Below, one piece after another: positions 33,868 to 47,500 of a stretch of DNA of 64,000 nucleotides; position 1 is the stretch's first letter; every line of letters starts with the position of its first letter. A model generated the notes under the pieces. That model saw nothing but the letters and a program-made list of their open reading frames with translations, searched no databases and was not told the origin of the DNA. The DNA is from Rhynchonema sp. JSB1_4 (taxonomy: Eukaryota > Nematoda > Chromadorea > Monhysterida > Xyalidae). Made by a program: the position numbers and the translations under genes. The DNA is taken from positions 1 through 64,000 of the forward strand of contig JASAMV010008029.1 of NCBI GenBank assembly GCA_030248065.1, in the 5' to 3' direction.

Positions 33868-36800
33868 CTGGTGGGTCACGTGACTGCACGGTTTGAAACG
33901 GTGACCAAGGGCGGCCACATACATGTAGCGTTCCTGCAATCGTTGAGGCTTATTGTCGACTGCTTTGTGACAACTCACATTACGGACGAATTGCTCAGAC
34001 TCGACATGAGCTCAGTCAGCTCCGAATGCCCTGAACGCTGTTGAGCTTGAATGGAATCTTACTAATACTTACAAAGCAACCTATTCTGTCCCGTAAGACC
34101 AGTACCTGGATCCACTTACATTATATGTATAATGTCACGAGAATTCGTTTCAACCAAGGCGAGGTAATTGCAGTTTATTTGCTGTTTGTTTTTCGTTCCC
34201 ATTTTGAAGTGCTAAAGTGCCCTTGCAAATCACATACTGCATAAGACTTATCCGAACCGCCAAATTCGAGGGGTGAGCTGATTTGCGTAACACAAGTGAG
34301 CTCAGCGTATTGTTGCATTACTTTTCAACGCTTTATGTTCATGCAGAATCAATCTTCGTCAAACATATTCTGGAAACTAATTTTCAGCAAGTTTCACATT
34401 GTTGCGTTTCAGCAGCACACGTGCTCGCGCAAGGGAAACTCCCGCCATCAACAGAAAACATGTTTCACATTGCACGTACGCTTTGCCCAGACCAGTTCTC
34501 TCTCTTTTTGTAAAAAAAAGCAATCGCACAAAAACACACATTATACCATACGTACATTCATACACGCGTCTAATTTTGTTGTTGTCATTGCACACTATAA
34601 TTCTGGTGCTCAACAATGATCCCCCTGCTATTATCCGATTATAACACCAAGTGGTGTGGGTTCATCTGCAGGGGTTCCCATGACCCCGTTGAGGTGGAAG
34701 TGTACTTGCGGTGCCTAGTTTCCATTTTATTTTTCAGTATTTTGTTTGGCTAAGCTTTGCATTTCTGACGTTTCAGAACAACCCAACCACAACTTTGCCG
34801 CACAAAAAGTGACCGAATCTTCCCGAGCTCTCAACACCCAGTTAAATTCGAGTGATTTCAAGAATTCAACAGTCTTCAAACCGCACGGCACATTCGTATC
34901 GAGGCAAAATGAAATTATACTCTAAAAAACCGTCTGGTCAGTGATATATCAATTTCGCAGCATATAGGCAAATCCTACTCACATGCAAATCTGCTCACCA
35001 TACTGCATTCATAAAAACATCGACATGGTAACAAGGATATCAGCTGTAGATCTGCAACCCGCCTAGCTCGCAACCACACAGTGTTGTCTGTGTGCGCAAC
35101 ACAGAGAGTTTTGGATCAGCGTGTACACATACAGTACGTACATACCTAGATGCACTATTACGTCACAGTGGTGCATAGTTTCGTTGCACTGCTGGTGCGC
35201 GCAGCTACACTAGCCGGTTTGGCAACCCCACAAGCTGTGAGCTGCATCAACCACTATCTTTGCATAGGTTCAGCATATTTCATTTAGCTGGGTTTCTTTT
35301 TCTCTGGTAACGCAGAAAAGTACTTACGTAGGCGCAGCTTTGCTCATTATAAACTTTGCTGTGTGCTCGTGTTTTGTGTTTGAAAAATTGGAATTTTCTC
35401 TGCATCACCAACACAAACGTTTTTTAAGCAAAATAGTGAATTTCTCTTTGGTTTCATAAGAGCGTCAGTTTAGTTAGCGCTTCTGCAGTGCAAACTCAGT
35501 GAGCAATCATGCATTTGTGTGCGAGGGGAACGTAGCAAACTCTGACACCTTCGTCTGTGTACTTTGCGCCCTACTCCATAGAACTTCGAGAGCGCATATG
35601 TCATGCTTGTACGTGCGTGTGCGTGTATTTTTTAATCAATGGTTCAGCTAGTAGGCAATGTGTTCATACAGTACCTCACCACACAAAGCTGCGCTCCTGT
35701 GTGTCTTGATGAGTATTAGTGGTGTCATGCGGTTCTCTTTGCTATATACATGGTACACCTATATCTACCGTGTCGCTCTCGACAAACATCGTGTCTCGTT
35801 GCTTACCACACCATCATTGCAGAGTTAAAAAAGTCGCTCGAAACCTTGGTTTTTTGTGTTTTTCTCAGTTCAGTTCAGCATACGCTCATGTTCTCTGAGT
35901 CCACCTAATAAAAATTTTAGCATCAAACACTCACACACGGGTCGCCATGCTATAGGAATGTACATGCCTGTGTGAGCTAATAGCTTGCTCTCGCACTGTG
36001 CACGTGTACCTTCATGCGGCTTACAGCACATAAAATGTAAGCCACGCAGCTGTGTCACTCGCAATAGCTTAGGTTCCATGAAACTTCCGGTCCAATGCGT
36101 GCATGGTGCAATTTTGTGCGCACTTTTTTCCACTTTGATCAGTTTTCATTTGAGGTCCGACTCATTGAGTAGAAAGCAGTTACAGTATGTCCTCTTTTAT
36201 GCTTAATGTTTGAAAAAAGAGAGCATTTTTTCAGGCAGAGGCCGACATTTCGGACCGATCAGTCGTCAACGAATTCTAACGACGGCGTCCGGCGGTGGTC
36301 CTGGTATTCAACCGACCACGTCCCATGCCAAACAGGAACCCAATAATCCCCGACCGGGCCAAGACCAGAACTGGGCAGCAATGTCGTCAACAACTGCGAC
36401 CAACCCCGACCCCGTTGACAATAACAAAAACAGTGGTCAAACCTGGCACAAAATTTCGATTGCTTCCATGACCAGTGTATTATGTGACCAGCGTACGCAA
36501 CTGTGCAAATGGTTGCAACCGACCAAACTGGATGTTTGGTCACGGAAACGCCTGGATGGACAAGGTGATGCCAATCAGGTCTACATTGAGTCCTTCGGCA
36601 GTCTCAACATGCCGTGACCAGTGTAGAATCAACGTGTATAACTTTGTACATAGGACACTGGGAAGGATCATGCTCTTGTCAAAAACGGTTTATTGCACTG
36701 TGGTTGACACACGTCGTTGACAAGAAGTTTGTTGTTCGCTCAGGATGAACACGGTCAGCGACTTGCATCAATCGCCTCAGAATTGGCATGAAACTTTTTG

Positions 36801-37263
36801 AGTGAGATGCGTGTTCTCTTCTCACGTCATCTGTAAACAGTCATGGTGCTGCACTTTCGTTCGGCTTGTTGTAATGTAGTTGACACACATACTTCATCAA
36901 GCGTGTTTGCTGTTGGGCGGTCGCTCAGTTTACGATGTGGTGTCAACCTCTTCACGTTCTGAGCTCAGTTTTTTGTCAAATGAACCTTACTCGTACAAAA
37001 ATATCTTTTTTGGACTTACATATTGGTTTCATTGTTCTTTCTTGAACGTGTATACAGACTGCACTCGTGTACTGTCCTTTCAAAAGCACCGTTTTCTCTT
37101 TGTTTCTGTTGCCAGTGCTGGTTATATACATACTGTACATAATGTACCTTTGCAATGATGATGCTTCCTGCTACTCCTACACGTGTTTTGTATACTGGTA
37201 CTTGAGGACTTTTGTGTTTTGTTATATGTATTGCGTGATGTTGTGAGAATAAACATTGCGCAC

Positions 37264-37620
37264 AGTCCAGCCACGAACTCATGAGACGACTTATTTTGAA
37301 GTTGACTTGAACGGATCCAATAATGTTCCGGTTCCACTTATTTTGGAAATGAAAGAAAGAGAAATACATGTATTTTTTTAAAAACACGCTCTCTACCTCG
37401 GTGCGTAAATTCCCTTTTGACTCCCAAAACATTTGTGTGTTGAACGGCGTTGCTGTTCGCGTAAGCACGCAACAAATTGAGGTCAGCCAGCTGGAACGTG
37501 TCATCACGTCTCTCGGCCCAATCTCTTTCTTTTGTTTGCGAAAACCCGTGCAACCGGCGCATTTTTTAATCTGGTCAAGCAAGCTTTAAAAAGAGTCGTC
37601 TCATGAGCACGTGGCTGGAC
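37264..37620. mobile_element. MITE family 2, copy 2 (357 bp)
   Basis: Second copy of the element at 12938-13287, in the same orientation. It lies about 180 bp upstream of the glycosyltransferase start codon, so it may contribute to its 5' region. Termini AGTCCAGCCACGAACTCATG and CATGAGCACGTGGCTGGAC are inverted. Confidence 0.87.
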
Positions 37621-37801
37621 AATAGGTACCTTTCAGTGAACTATACGCCTTGTGCGTGACACGTCGATATAATTCTGACACAAGCCGGGAAGAATCAATA
37701 CTGCACTCTGTACAGGCATAAGACGACCGCAGAAAGCATGATATCCTTGCCTTGCCATAAAAACTACACAATATTAATTATTTGAAAAAAAAACAACAAA
37801 A

Positions 37802-40800
37802 ATGAACTACCGAACAGGCGGCTTGATCGTGACAGCGTTGTGTGCCATGTACTGGTTGTGGGAGCCGGACAACGACCGATTAGGGGATGAGCTGAAACAG
37901 GATTTCGACAAGGACATTGTTGACAGCGAGAAAGAGTTGGAGATGGTCAAAAGTGAGATCAGCAGTCGGCAGAAACTGGGCGCAGGTGGGTTCGGTACCA
38001 TTGTAGGTGCGCAGCGATAAAAGCATACAGTCAATCGTTCCCGGACATTATTGAAAGCGTTGCGACGAATGACTTTGCCGAGCAGTATGAAGGCCAACAT
38101 ACCAGCTCGGATCGGTCAGATCTTCTGAAAAGCTTATACGTTTAAAGGGTGTGTCGCACGTCACCTAACATTATAAACACCCCGGTTTCTTGCATGAAAA
38201 AGAAAAACACCGCCGAGTTAAAATGATATTCTGGCTACTTTTTGAATAAAACGCGATTCAACGACCCGCGGCACGTCTTTTTTTGCACGCAAACAATATT
38301 AACTCTGTGCGACATATCCGTTGCACACTAGATAGGGGTGGTAAACAAAGAAGGTACAATCGCGTACATGAGCAATGTGAAACATCAGCCAGCCCGCCTG
38401 TCTCCGATGACTCCGAACTAACGGCGGACGAACAGCTGGACGCACTGTTGGTCGACCCCTGTCGATGTCAATCCCCCGACGGTCGAATTGTGGCCTTTTG
38501 CTACGGACAGGTGATCGACGGGGAGATAGTGACGGGAAGACGCATGAATTGCAGCATTGTCGCCGCCTGGCAACAGTATGATCAGGTACCTATTGTGCCC
38601 GTACAGTGCACCTTCTTTATTGTGACCCGTCAACATGCCGCGGAACTTTTTGAAGAACATTTTTGGTTTCCAATCTGCCGTTCGATCGTTCTTACGACGA
38701 AAAATAAGTTGTCAATTGTGCCCCGGTAAAAAGGCTGGACTGTTCACGTGGTGGCCATCTGGTGCATTCGCACTGACGATGACCTGGTGCACCGCCCGTC
38801 GGTCGGAACGGGCAGCCCAAAAACACGCTGCACAACTCATTAGCTGTTCGTCCCGCAAAATGGGGAGAAGAAAAACAGAAAAAATCAATTCCCAACAAAC
38901 CCGGATGACATTTGCAAAAAGCTCGATTATTCAGCTGGAACTGCCCGTTCAAATGGATGTTCTCGTCGAAACACCTCGTTTCATCACGGCAGCCGCCACT
39001 CAGCATTGGTTGCATCTCAAACTGCTGTACTTATCTGTTAGACAACATCATCCAAAGGACGATCTGTACATTTACAATTTAGGTGCAGTTTTTTCCATTC
39101 AGTCCTTTGGTTTCGATCTAGCGTCAGTTCTGGAGTGTTTGATGATGCACTCTGTTTGCATAACATGACCAACGCAGTTCGCATAGCTGCGAGTAATCGA
39201 ATTCCATGTGAGACGAAAGACAAACTGCCCTGAACATGAAATCGAGTACGTCAGTCGACCATTCCACAATAATCCAAACTCCGCGTTCGGTTGTCGGTTC
39301 AGGTCTGAGTGCCGATCAACAGAAGCAAGTTCGAACCTGGTGTTCAGCTACTTTGGTCAACTCCATCAATTACACCCTGTATTCGCCACATGTCATGGAT
39401 GAACTCAGTGAACAACGATGGAAGCCAATTGTCATATCGGTTAGTTTGTGGTGTTGACGTATAGCGCAGTGGATTGAACGAATATCATGCAGAAGTAATG
39501 TACATACATGGGTTCGAGCCCGATAAGAACGTTTTCCAAACTCTGCTTACATTAATGTTCGGTGTCAAACTTGTTGATCGGTTCAGTTCTGTCGTGAAAC
39601 TTCGACCAAACTACAATCGACCACACTTGTCGAATTGTCAGCTAATCTTGATCTTGAAATATCGTATTAATTTGAACGGTCACGTGACCATGACTAGACG
39701 GATAACAAAGTTACCGGCTGTGGTATGAACGGCTGCGAAACATCATCAGGACGCATTGCTCAAGTATCCAAACGGTTTCTGGTACATGGACGCGGACGTT
39801 GTGTGGTTGGGTGCTGGTCTGCAGCTGTTCTACACGAATGTGCAACGAAAAGCCCGTTCTCCGATCACGCTGTTTGGTGTCTACGATCACAACATCAATA
39901 TTGGGTCGAGCGAAGGTGCGTGTGAACACGTGTAATCATTTTTACTGTTTTGTTTTTGAGCCAACACAAATATAGTTTAACCTGCGGTAGTACATACACA
40001 CCGCGGGTATCCTGGTTCAATCTTACTCGTTCAGAATATCCGGAGATCATTTGTCAGGATTAAAAATCGACCGTCAGTGAACGGTTTCTTCCCGATCAGC
40101 ATGCGGTTTCGCTTGTCAGGAATTAACACTGAAATATTCTCAAACCAAAGTTTTTCCAATCATATAGATGCAGAACTAATCACGATTAATGTTTTCAACG
40201 CTAATGTTTCATGTCTGACCGAATTCCTGCCAACTGACTACGAACGACTGAAGAGTCATTTGATGGTGTCGACAAAGTTGATGTTCGTTGTGAAAACATT
40301 GCCCACAGTGGATGTCATCAGATGGTATGTACGTATGTACATAGGTACAGTACTGTGTCTGTGTTTGGGACGCTGGTGCGGTTGGACTGCAGTTTCTGAA
40401 GGTGTTCATCGTAATGTTTGTTGGGCTGCTCAACCTATGCTGCGTACGTCAAAGCGTAATTGCACTCCTAACTGACCATGGCACGATCGCTCATATGCTT
40501 GACGTTGGGATCTTTTAATTCCAAGTTTTCCACTGTGCAATGAAATGTTTCACTCTCACTATAAATATCTGCTGGGTGGTGAAAACAACCGATTCTGTGC
40601 AGCCCTGCTTTTCACACAACAGCTCAACTTACTAAAGCAAGTGTTTCATTTTTCAACCTGACTTTGGGTAGAATTCTCGCAAACGCCAGCGAGCAGTCAT
40701 GGAGCGCAATTGGCTTTCGAGAATTCGGCCCATTGCAATGTTGTCACGCACAGGTGGTTGGCGTGCGCGCTGCACGATGCGTGTATCCAACCGTCACCGG

Positions 40801-41063
40801 TCGGCGACGAGCCAGCACGCGTCAACTGCAAACATCGAACACCAAACGACACATTCGGCAGCTGTCACGATTACTCGGATTCGGCGCTCAATCTGTTGAT
40901 GATCAATAAATTCCGCAACATGGACCAGTTGTACTCGGTGAAAAACGCTGCGTTTGTCGATTTGAATTTGACCACGAAAACGACCAAACAATGGAAGAAA
41001 CGTCGACGACAATTAGTGGACATGCCCATTTACAGCATTTGTCATGATGAGGAGGAGATTTGA
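37802..41063 (+). CDS. Type II membrane glycosyltransferase, DUF1647-like, 407 aa
   Basis: Six exons: 37802-37985, 38389-38585, 38935-39082, 39303-39439, 39750-39915 and 40672-41063; sum 1224 bp, phases consistent, TGA at the end. A signal anchor at residues 7-20 follows a short basic N-end, which fits a Golgi type II enzyme with a coiled stem (EKELEMVKSEISSRQKL). The lumenal part has DDLYIYNLGLSADQQKQV, then RWKPIVIS, then GFWYMDADVVWL with a DxD motif (236-238) that would bind a metal-nucleotide sugar, then HRWLACALHDACI and a CHDYSDSALN block near the C-end. This order resembles the DUF1647-type nucleotide-sugar transferases known mainly from nematodes; the substrate is unknown. Introns 1 and 4 end in GAAACATCAG and GAAACATCATCAG. 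Intron 5 (756 bp) could hide a further exon, though the phases do not require one. Confidence 0.85.
38753..38842 (+). repeat. GACGATG intron repeat, most complete copy A
   Basis: GGCCATCTGGTGCATTCGCA, then CTGACGATGACCTGGTGCAC and CGCCCGTCGGTCGGAACGGG, ending in CACGCTGCACAACTCATT. It is closely matched over its whole length by the copy at 55151. It lies in intron 2 of the glycosyltransferase gene. Confidence 0.88.
39455..39527 (+). repeat. tRNA-like pol III promoter relic (SINE head)
   Basis: TAGCGCAGTGG (39462-39472) matches a tRNA A box and GGGTTCGAGCCC (39510-39521) a B box, at tRNA spacing. The acceptor-stem positions do not pair, so this is not a functional tRNA. It lies in intron 4 of the glycosyltransferase gene. 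A tRNA-derived SINE fragment is the simplest reading. Confidence 0.55.
39678..39689. promoter_or_regulatory. GGTCACGTGACC palindrome in glycosyltransferase intron 4
   Basis: Exact copy of the 12-bp palindrome, about 60 bp before exon 5. CACGTG-core factors such as USF or MITF/TFE could bind this sequence; this is inferred from the motif alone. Confidence 0.5.
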
Positions 41064-41533
41064 GTGCGCTTATTAATGGAGTTGTTTACACGTTTCTGAC
41101 AGTTGTACACGTAAACATGACATATAGTTGACATGACTGTCACCGTTTCTGACCATGATCTGTGTCAACCACTTGAAAAATTATTGAGTTTCTTGCATCA
41201 TAGCCGTGTGTTATTTTCGTTAGAAGTATGCACGTTACTTTATAGCTGTTTCGTGGACTGCTGTCAATTGTCAATTTCGGTTTCGTTGATCATGTTGAAA
41301 ATAATGCTTATTTTAGGGTCATCAGCAAGTCCTCTCTCACTTCTACACAATTTTATAATCATTTTCATATGAAAAATATAATACAATATCAAAAGTTACC
41401 CGATCAATCAACGAAACAAAGACAAAAAATATACCTACAGTACATATACTACGTCGAAACCCCCGACTCTCCGATTATGTGAGCAAACTTTAAGCTTGAT
41501 ACTGCCAAATAGCCTATGAAACATCACAGAGAA
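41064..41533. other. Convergent spacer between glycosyltransferase and transporter genes
   Basis: 470 bp between two stop codons of converging genes. It contains a TGTGTCAACCACTT repeat copy near 41161 and a TGAAACATCA word at about 41518, just after the transporter stop. No gene is seen. Confidence 0.6.
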
Positions 41534-44500
41534 TCAGACTGAAGACTTGGCGGTTGTAGCCGTCACAGCTTGCGAAGCAGTGTTAGCCGCCTGTGTCTGT
41601 GTGAAGTACCAGTTAACAATCAGCACAATAGTGAGTCCCAGACCAAGTAACACGAGGAACATTGCCAGCACACGCAGAAGGATACGTTTGGGTCGACTCA
41701 ATAGCGAACGTTCCTCTAGCGCCAATTGGTTGACGGCGGTGTATAGGCACAGGCCTGGACGGAATTAGAGCACTGGTTTGGTGTGAGGATGATCTGTGGG
41801 TAACACACAACACGTCGATGGGCATGATAACACACCACTGACGATATGATTAGGCACATTTAACCAAAAACACTAGTCAAATGAAAACATTAAAACTCAG
41901 GGCTGTTATAACTGCGGATGTGTATTTAGATGGTGATGAAGGAATATGCGGAGGGTGTGGCAACTTGTACGTGTGTCGGTTTAGTCAGAGCCAGCCAACC
42001 ACTGGAGCTTTGCATATAAAAGAGCCAATCCCGTCTTTTTTCGAACAGAGCCCGTGGGAATTACATAGAAAACCCGCAGTATGTACATACAGATCCCCCA
42101 ACAAGTAGCGTCCCAGTGCGAAGGATTTTTTCGGCCTACCGCGGTTGACTGCAGTCAACCGCAAGCCCACCGGATTGCTATCTTTAACACGCAAGGTATA
42201 TGCGACAGCGACCCACCGGGGGCTACCGCCTGCTACCGCAGTCGACTGCGGTGGGGCGCGGTGACTGCGCACTACCGCGCTCCCTTGGCTTGCTCGCTTT
42301 TTGTTTTTTTGATCGTACTTGCTGCTATTTACTTGCTTTTGAGCTCCATTCAGCTCGGTCTGGTTTGTGTTTTAAAAGTCACGAAGTAAAAATATGCGAC
42401 ACTAAATTTTGTTTATGCAATGGTACGAAATTGAGGCTTACTACTCATAACTAAACGACTTTTGGTTAGAAAGAACAAGCTATCCGTTATCACATAAGAT
42501 TATTATTACATACAAGTTTCACGCACGCGCTAGGGCTCAAGATTATTACATACAAGTTTCAATTTCGCTATCGCACCAGACTATTATTACATGCAAGTTT
42601 CACGTCCGCTGTCACAACACAACAACCCAATTATTTATCGGTTGGACCACCGCCGCTGGCAATGACCTTGGGAAGCATCTTGTTCACATGACCGAAAAAG
42701 CGACGACACTGCTGAGGGGTCATCTTTTTGGCCCAGAAACGGTATTATTGTGATCACGAGCGATGCACAAGCAAAATGCGCAAGTTCCATGTAAACTGAT
42801 AAGCGGTTCCGCAGTGCGCAATGCACGCAGAGATTGACTTTAGTTTCGTTGTTTTTTTGACATGTGATTATGCGAAATTATGCGAATCTTCTTGGATGAT
42901 TATGTCTCGTAATATTTGTTCTGTCACTGAAATTCCTGTCCCATCTAATTCCTTGTGAATGGTTTTGCCGCTTTATATTTCAGAAAATAGTTCAGTATTT
43001 TGTATGTATCTTGGACTGCCGTTTTGTCAACATTTGCACGTGTCTTTTACGTCAATATGCATATTTTGATTTTCGTTCTTAATAAGTAAAGTTTGAGAAC
43101 AAAAAATGCTGCGGTTATCATTCCACGTTCGATGAATTGCAATACCAGCATCTGTGACTTTTGAAACACAGACCAGACCGAGCTGAATGGAGCTCAAAAG
43201 CAAGTAAATAGCAGCAAGTACGATCAAAAAACAAAAAGCGAGCAAGCCAAGGGAGCGCGGTAGTGCGTAGTCACCGCGCCCCACCGCAGTCCACCGCAGT
43301 CGACTGCGGTAGCAGGCGGTAGCCCCCGGTAGCCCCCGGTGGGTCGCTGTCGCCTATACCTTGCGTGTTAAAGATAGCAATCCGGTGGGCTTGCGGTTGA
43401 CTGCAGTCAACCGCGGTAGGCCGAAAAAATCCTGCGCACTGGGACGCTACTTGTTGTGGGATCTGTAGTTCCAGTCGCAGCTCATGTTTTTCTTGGCTCA
43501 AACTTGACCTGGAGATCACAATACCGATTTCATATTTCGTGTTGATGTGGTGGCGATGGGATCTGCTTTTGGTCACGTGACTTTTCTCAATTATACAGTA
43601 ACCAACCAGGGAATGTCATTTGAAAGTTGACGACAGTGGCGGAGGCGAGTGGCAGCACCGAGTTGATGCTTTCAGCGTACAGGCCAATAATTGTGGCCGC
43701 AGCCAGCCAGAATGCCGATGTCGTCGCTCGTACCAGCGCAATCGTTGAGTCATCATCATACGCATTCGGGTCATCGCTGGTCGATGGTGATTTGGTCAAT
43801 GTGCGGAATGCGGTCCTGCAATGCGAGTTGGCGCAAAATGGGCATCTGGAACATTCAAACTGCACTGACGATATCCTGGGTGCATCCCCAGAACCTATGG
43901 CATGGACTCACTGTTGTTGTGACATCATTCTGAATGCCTGCTTCAATCGATTTTTATGGATAATTGATGGCACCAGTCGCCAGTGCCGAACACAACAGAC
44001 AAAATTGATTTCCTTCGTTCTCAGGGTAGCCAAGCCTACATAACTCTCCGATGATCAATGCGCCCAACAGCGGAATTTCGCAATCCTATCATGCATGCTC
44101 TGTGAATTTGTCATGGCTATCCACGCACACCATCTGTGTCAACCATTCTTAAATAAGCCAAGCCAACAAACCAGCCCAGAAACTGATAGATCGGGCATTC
44201 GAGACACAGTTTGAGTGAGTAGGACAGTTGAGCGACGACGATCGGTATTGTTTTCATGCGATAATTCATCTGGAAATAATTCTTTGCGTGATTTTTTCCT
44301 TATTTTTGATGGTTGTTCTGTTGCATTTCGCACATGCCTGGCACAAAACGCATATTCTGTGTTCTCGGGATACCACAAATTCTAAAAGATGTAACTTGTC
44401 AATGATTCAAAACCATGAGTCAGTACTTTTCCTTCTTTTGAAAAAATTAACATGCTCGAAAATTAGCAGATTACATTATTAATAACGCACCATTAGATTC

Positions 44501-47500
44501 GGCTTGACCCTGTCGCCGAAAGTGTAGTAAGAGAATCCGCCAAAAACGTTGTAGAACACAAACACGGTGCTCAACGCCAGACCACTGGCTTTGGCAAAAT
44601 CGGCCACTCGCCGATGTTTGAACCGACCGTACACCGCCACCGAACAGAGATCGAACTAAAAGGAGAGAGGAACCGTTGTTGGTAAGCAGTTGGAAGGTTG
44701 CGGACACTGAAGCGCAATTGCGTGCTTCACAAAATTTTTGTCTAACGTGATACACAACGAAACGAGCACTAATTTTGACCAGCGTAAAACTTGTTGATGA
44801 GGGAAACAACTTTGACGACGGTCAAAATCAAGACTTCTTTCTGGTGAGTCACACAATAACAGTTTTGTCAATGCTGAATCACGCCGCGTGATTCAGCATT
44901 CACGCCTGCTGTAAAGAAGACGACTGGTTTCTTTATAGGTTCTCCTAGTAGCAGTGCCGTCGTGCAAAAAACACTGCCGTTGCAACAGCCTTGGCTTTGA
45001 AACGGACTTGTTCATTTGACATACAATTCTGGGGTTTTCTAATTCTGATGTCCAGTGCTATGTATGTCCTAATGCAGAAGAGACTTGTGATGCGCAAACG
45101 AATAACTTGTACGGCGGTCAAAAACGTTTCATCAACAGTAACCCCTCAATACAAATAGTCCCGAATGATGTTTCAGTGACCATATAAGCAACGGCATAGG
45201 CAGGTATGGCAGCAATCACGTCGACGGGTCGATCGGGCGTGTAGCGAATGTGCACATCGTTGTGTTCGATGTTGAAAAATTCGTACACCACCACTGCTGC
45301 CACGATGAACACCGACACCGATGCGACAGCACTGCAATGAGCAGGTTAGTGTAAAGTGGGTGACGCACAACATTGACACGCAATGGTCGACATCAAACTG
45401 GATGATCGAATCTAACTAGTCGGGGTCCAACATCGACTAAACATGCTAATGCTACGGCATCATATAGAAAGTCTAGCAAGACCAAAATTGATTATCCGCA
45501 AGTTGGTCCCTTGACAACAATAAAACTTCGAGTTCATTTTCGAGTGGCTTCGATTTTGAGACGTTGAACATAAATTTTGTCAACAACATGTGTCAACCGC
45601 GCCGTAATGAAAATAAAATATGTTTAACTCAGCTTGGAACCAGCGCTATCGTAAGGGGTGATTCGGATAGCTTTTTATTGAGCTTTCTTCACAATGATTT
45701 TTTGGCTGCAATTTTGCATTATTTTTCAAACTTGCACTAAACCTTCAAAAAGGCTAAGATAAGCGCTGCTCTTGACAGTGAGATGTTTCACGGACCTTGC
45801 ATAGTGCAACGCATCAATGTGACGCACGAGACAGAACGGGAATATGATCAACAGGGTGACCAGAATCATCAGGTTGTACTTTTGCAGATACCACGGATGT
45901 TCAGCCTCGTGATCCACAGACAACATGATTTCGAATGCTGAAATGACGACATGTTGTCAGTCAACTTTACCAAAATTGAGGCCATCGGCAAGCGTATTGC
46001 GCTTTTGGCAATTGATCAGTTTTGCCTTGGTCCCGTGATTGCGCGTAACGATTTTTCGAATTAATGTACTGTATTTGCTGAGTTCGACAAGCTTTGAACT
46101 TGTTATTCTAGACCGTCTGGAAATTAGTTTGACTTTCAAACAATCGTGGAATGGATCCGACGTACAACCGATCATCATAAAGTTCAATTCAGGTCAATAT
46201 TTCCAAAAAAAACGTCTAATCCTAGTCAATCAATCCAACACCCCCAACCGGCTTCCAACTGTTGTCCAATAGCAATGATGTACGATGTGCACAGCAGGAA
46301 CGAGAATGCCAGTATCAACACCGAACAAATGACCTGACCGCCACTGCCCAGGTAGAGTTTGACGGTGTCCTGGTGGGGGCAACAGATGTAAAAGGTCTTT
46401 GCTATGATGGTGAGCAAAGTATCAGCTAGAAACATGATTTCCTCTCTCACATGTCGACCTGAACCCATAGGTTCTTTATTCGGGGCATTGCTTTTAGCTA
46501 TGTATGTATGAATATGAAAGTATTTCCGAGGATTCTATTTAGCTGTGGCGTATTTTCCTGGTCCTATGAGATTCACGTTTGGCCCCGACCATGAAGACTG
46601 ACCACAAAAAGTTCAATCTCAAATTTCAGATCTGAGTGGGATTCGAAACGACCAAGTGGGTCGTTTTGTATCGTCAAAGATTGAGGCACTTACTTGATAG
46701 TAGTGACTGCCTCGGATATGTGAACACCAGATCATACAGGAGACTGCTATGTACAATATCGCGACCATCACCTGTGTGAATGCAATGAAAGAGAAAATAT
46801 GGTTGAAATCAAAGAGAAAATCGTTTCATGGTCTATCCTCTTTTGACATAAAATCGGTGTCACGTCATTTTCGGTCACCATGAAAAATATTCATTGCGAT
46901 GACGCTGGTCTAATTTGGCAGGGTTACTGCAGATCGGCAACCAGAATTTCGCTCCATGCAAGCGGTTTTTACCAGAAAAACGCTCAGTGTCGCCAAGTCA
47001 GATCGTCAGCTGCCAAGTATATTTTCTCGCGCTAAGTTGGGGCTGTTTGACTTGACGACGATGGCTGACCACTTGAATTGACGAATGTACCAGATGAGGG
47101 TCGCTGTATAAGAAGTCAGCCACCCACAAACCAGTTGAATTCCGATCGATACGAAAACACCGCCAGCACGGTCGATCGAGTACGGGAAGTTGAGCACACC
47201 GGCACCAACCAATGCGTTGATGAAGATCAGAGTGGCCCAGAACCAATGGATTCCTGCAAATGTGGCGGTTCGAAAACTATATTTGATCAAAACTCATTAA
47301 TTCAGGATTATGAGTCATTTCCTAGCGTGAACATTCTCCTCGCGTGGGACTTTTCCTAGCGACACTCCCTCGCGTCCATAGTTAAGGAATATTTGATGGT
47401 TTTCGGCTTATCAATTGCGTAAGTAAGGTGTGAAGTTACCAAATCTGTGCATTACTTTCACTTCCAGATACCTAATCGCCCATTACATAAAGAACGACGA

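Larger units (their letters stand above)
32497..37801. other. Gene-poor 5.3-kb spacer
   Basis: Apart from an orphan membrane-segment exon (33745-33867) and a MITE copy (37264-37620) I see no supported gene. Positions 34600-36200 look like unique sequence with scattered GTACATAC/TATATAC words. Upstream exons of a receptor gene on the minus strand could hide here, but I could not recognise any. Confidence 0.45.

Noticed and set aside
36235..36280. Possible terminal exon after TTTTTTCAG reading AEADISDRSVVNEF and a stop
   Set aside because: Very short, no partner exon with matching phase nearby and no family similarity.
36210..36617. 135-codon open frame rich in Pro, Asn and Gln
   Set aside because: No domain, no splice-linked neighbours, and it overlaps several other chance frames.
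43820..44075. Minus-strand frame near 44040 reading LLGALIIGELCRLGYPE, considered as an SLC38-type exon
   Set aside because: Phase and homology instead support 44172-44269 as exon 9; the rejected stretch contains a GACGATG repeat and breaks the reading frame.
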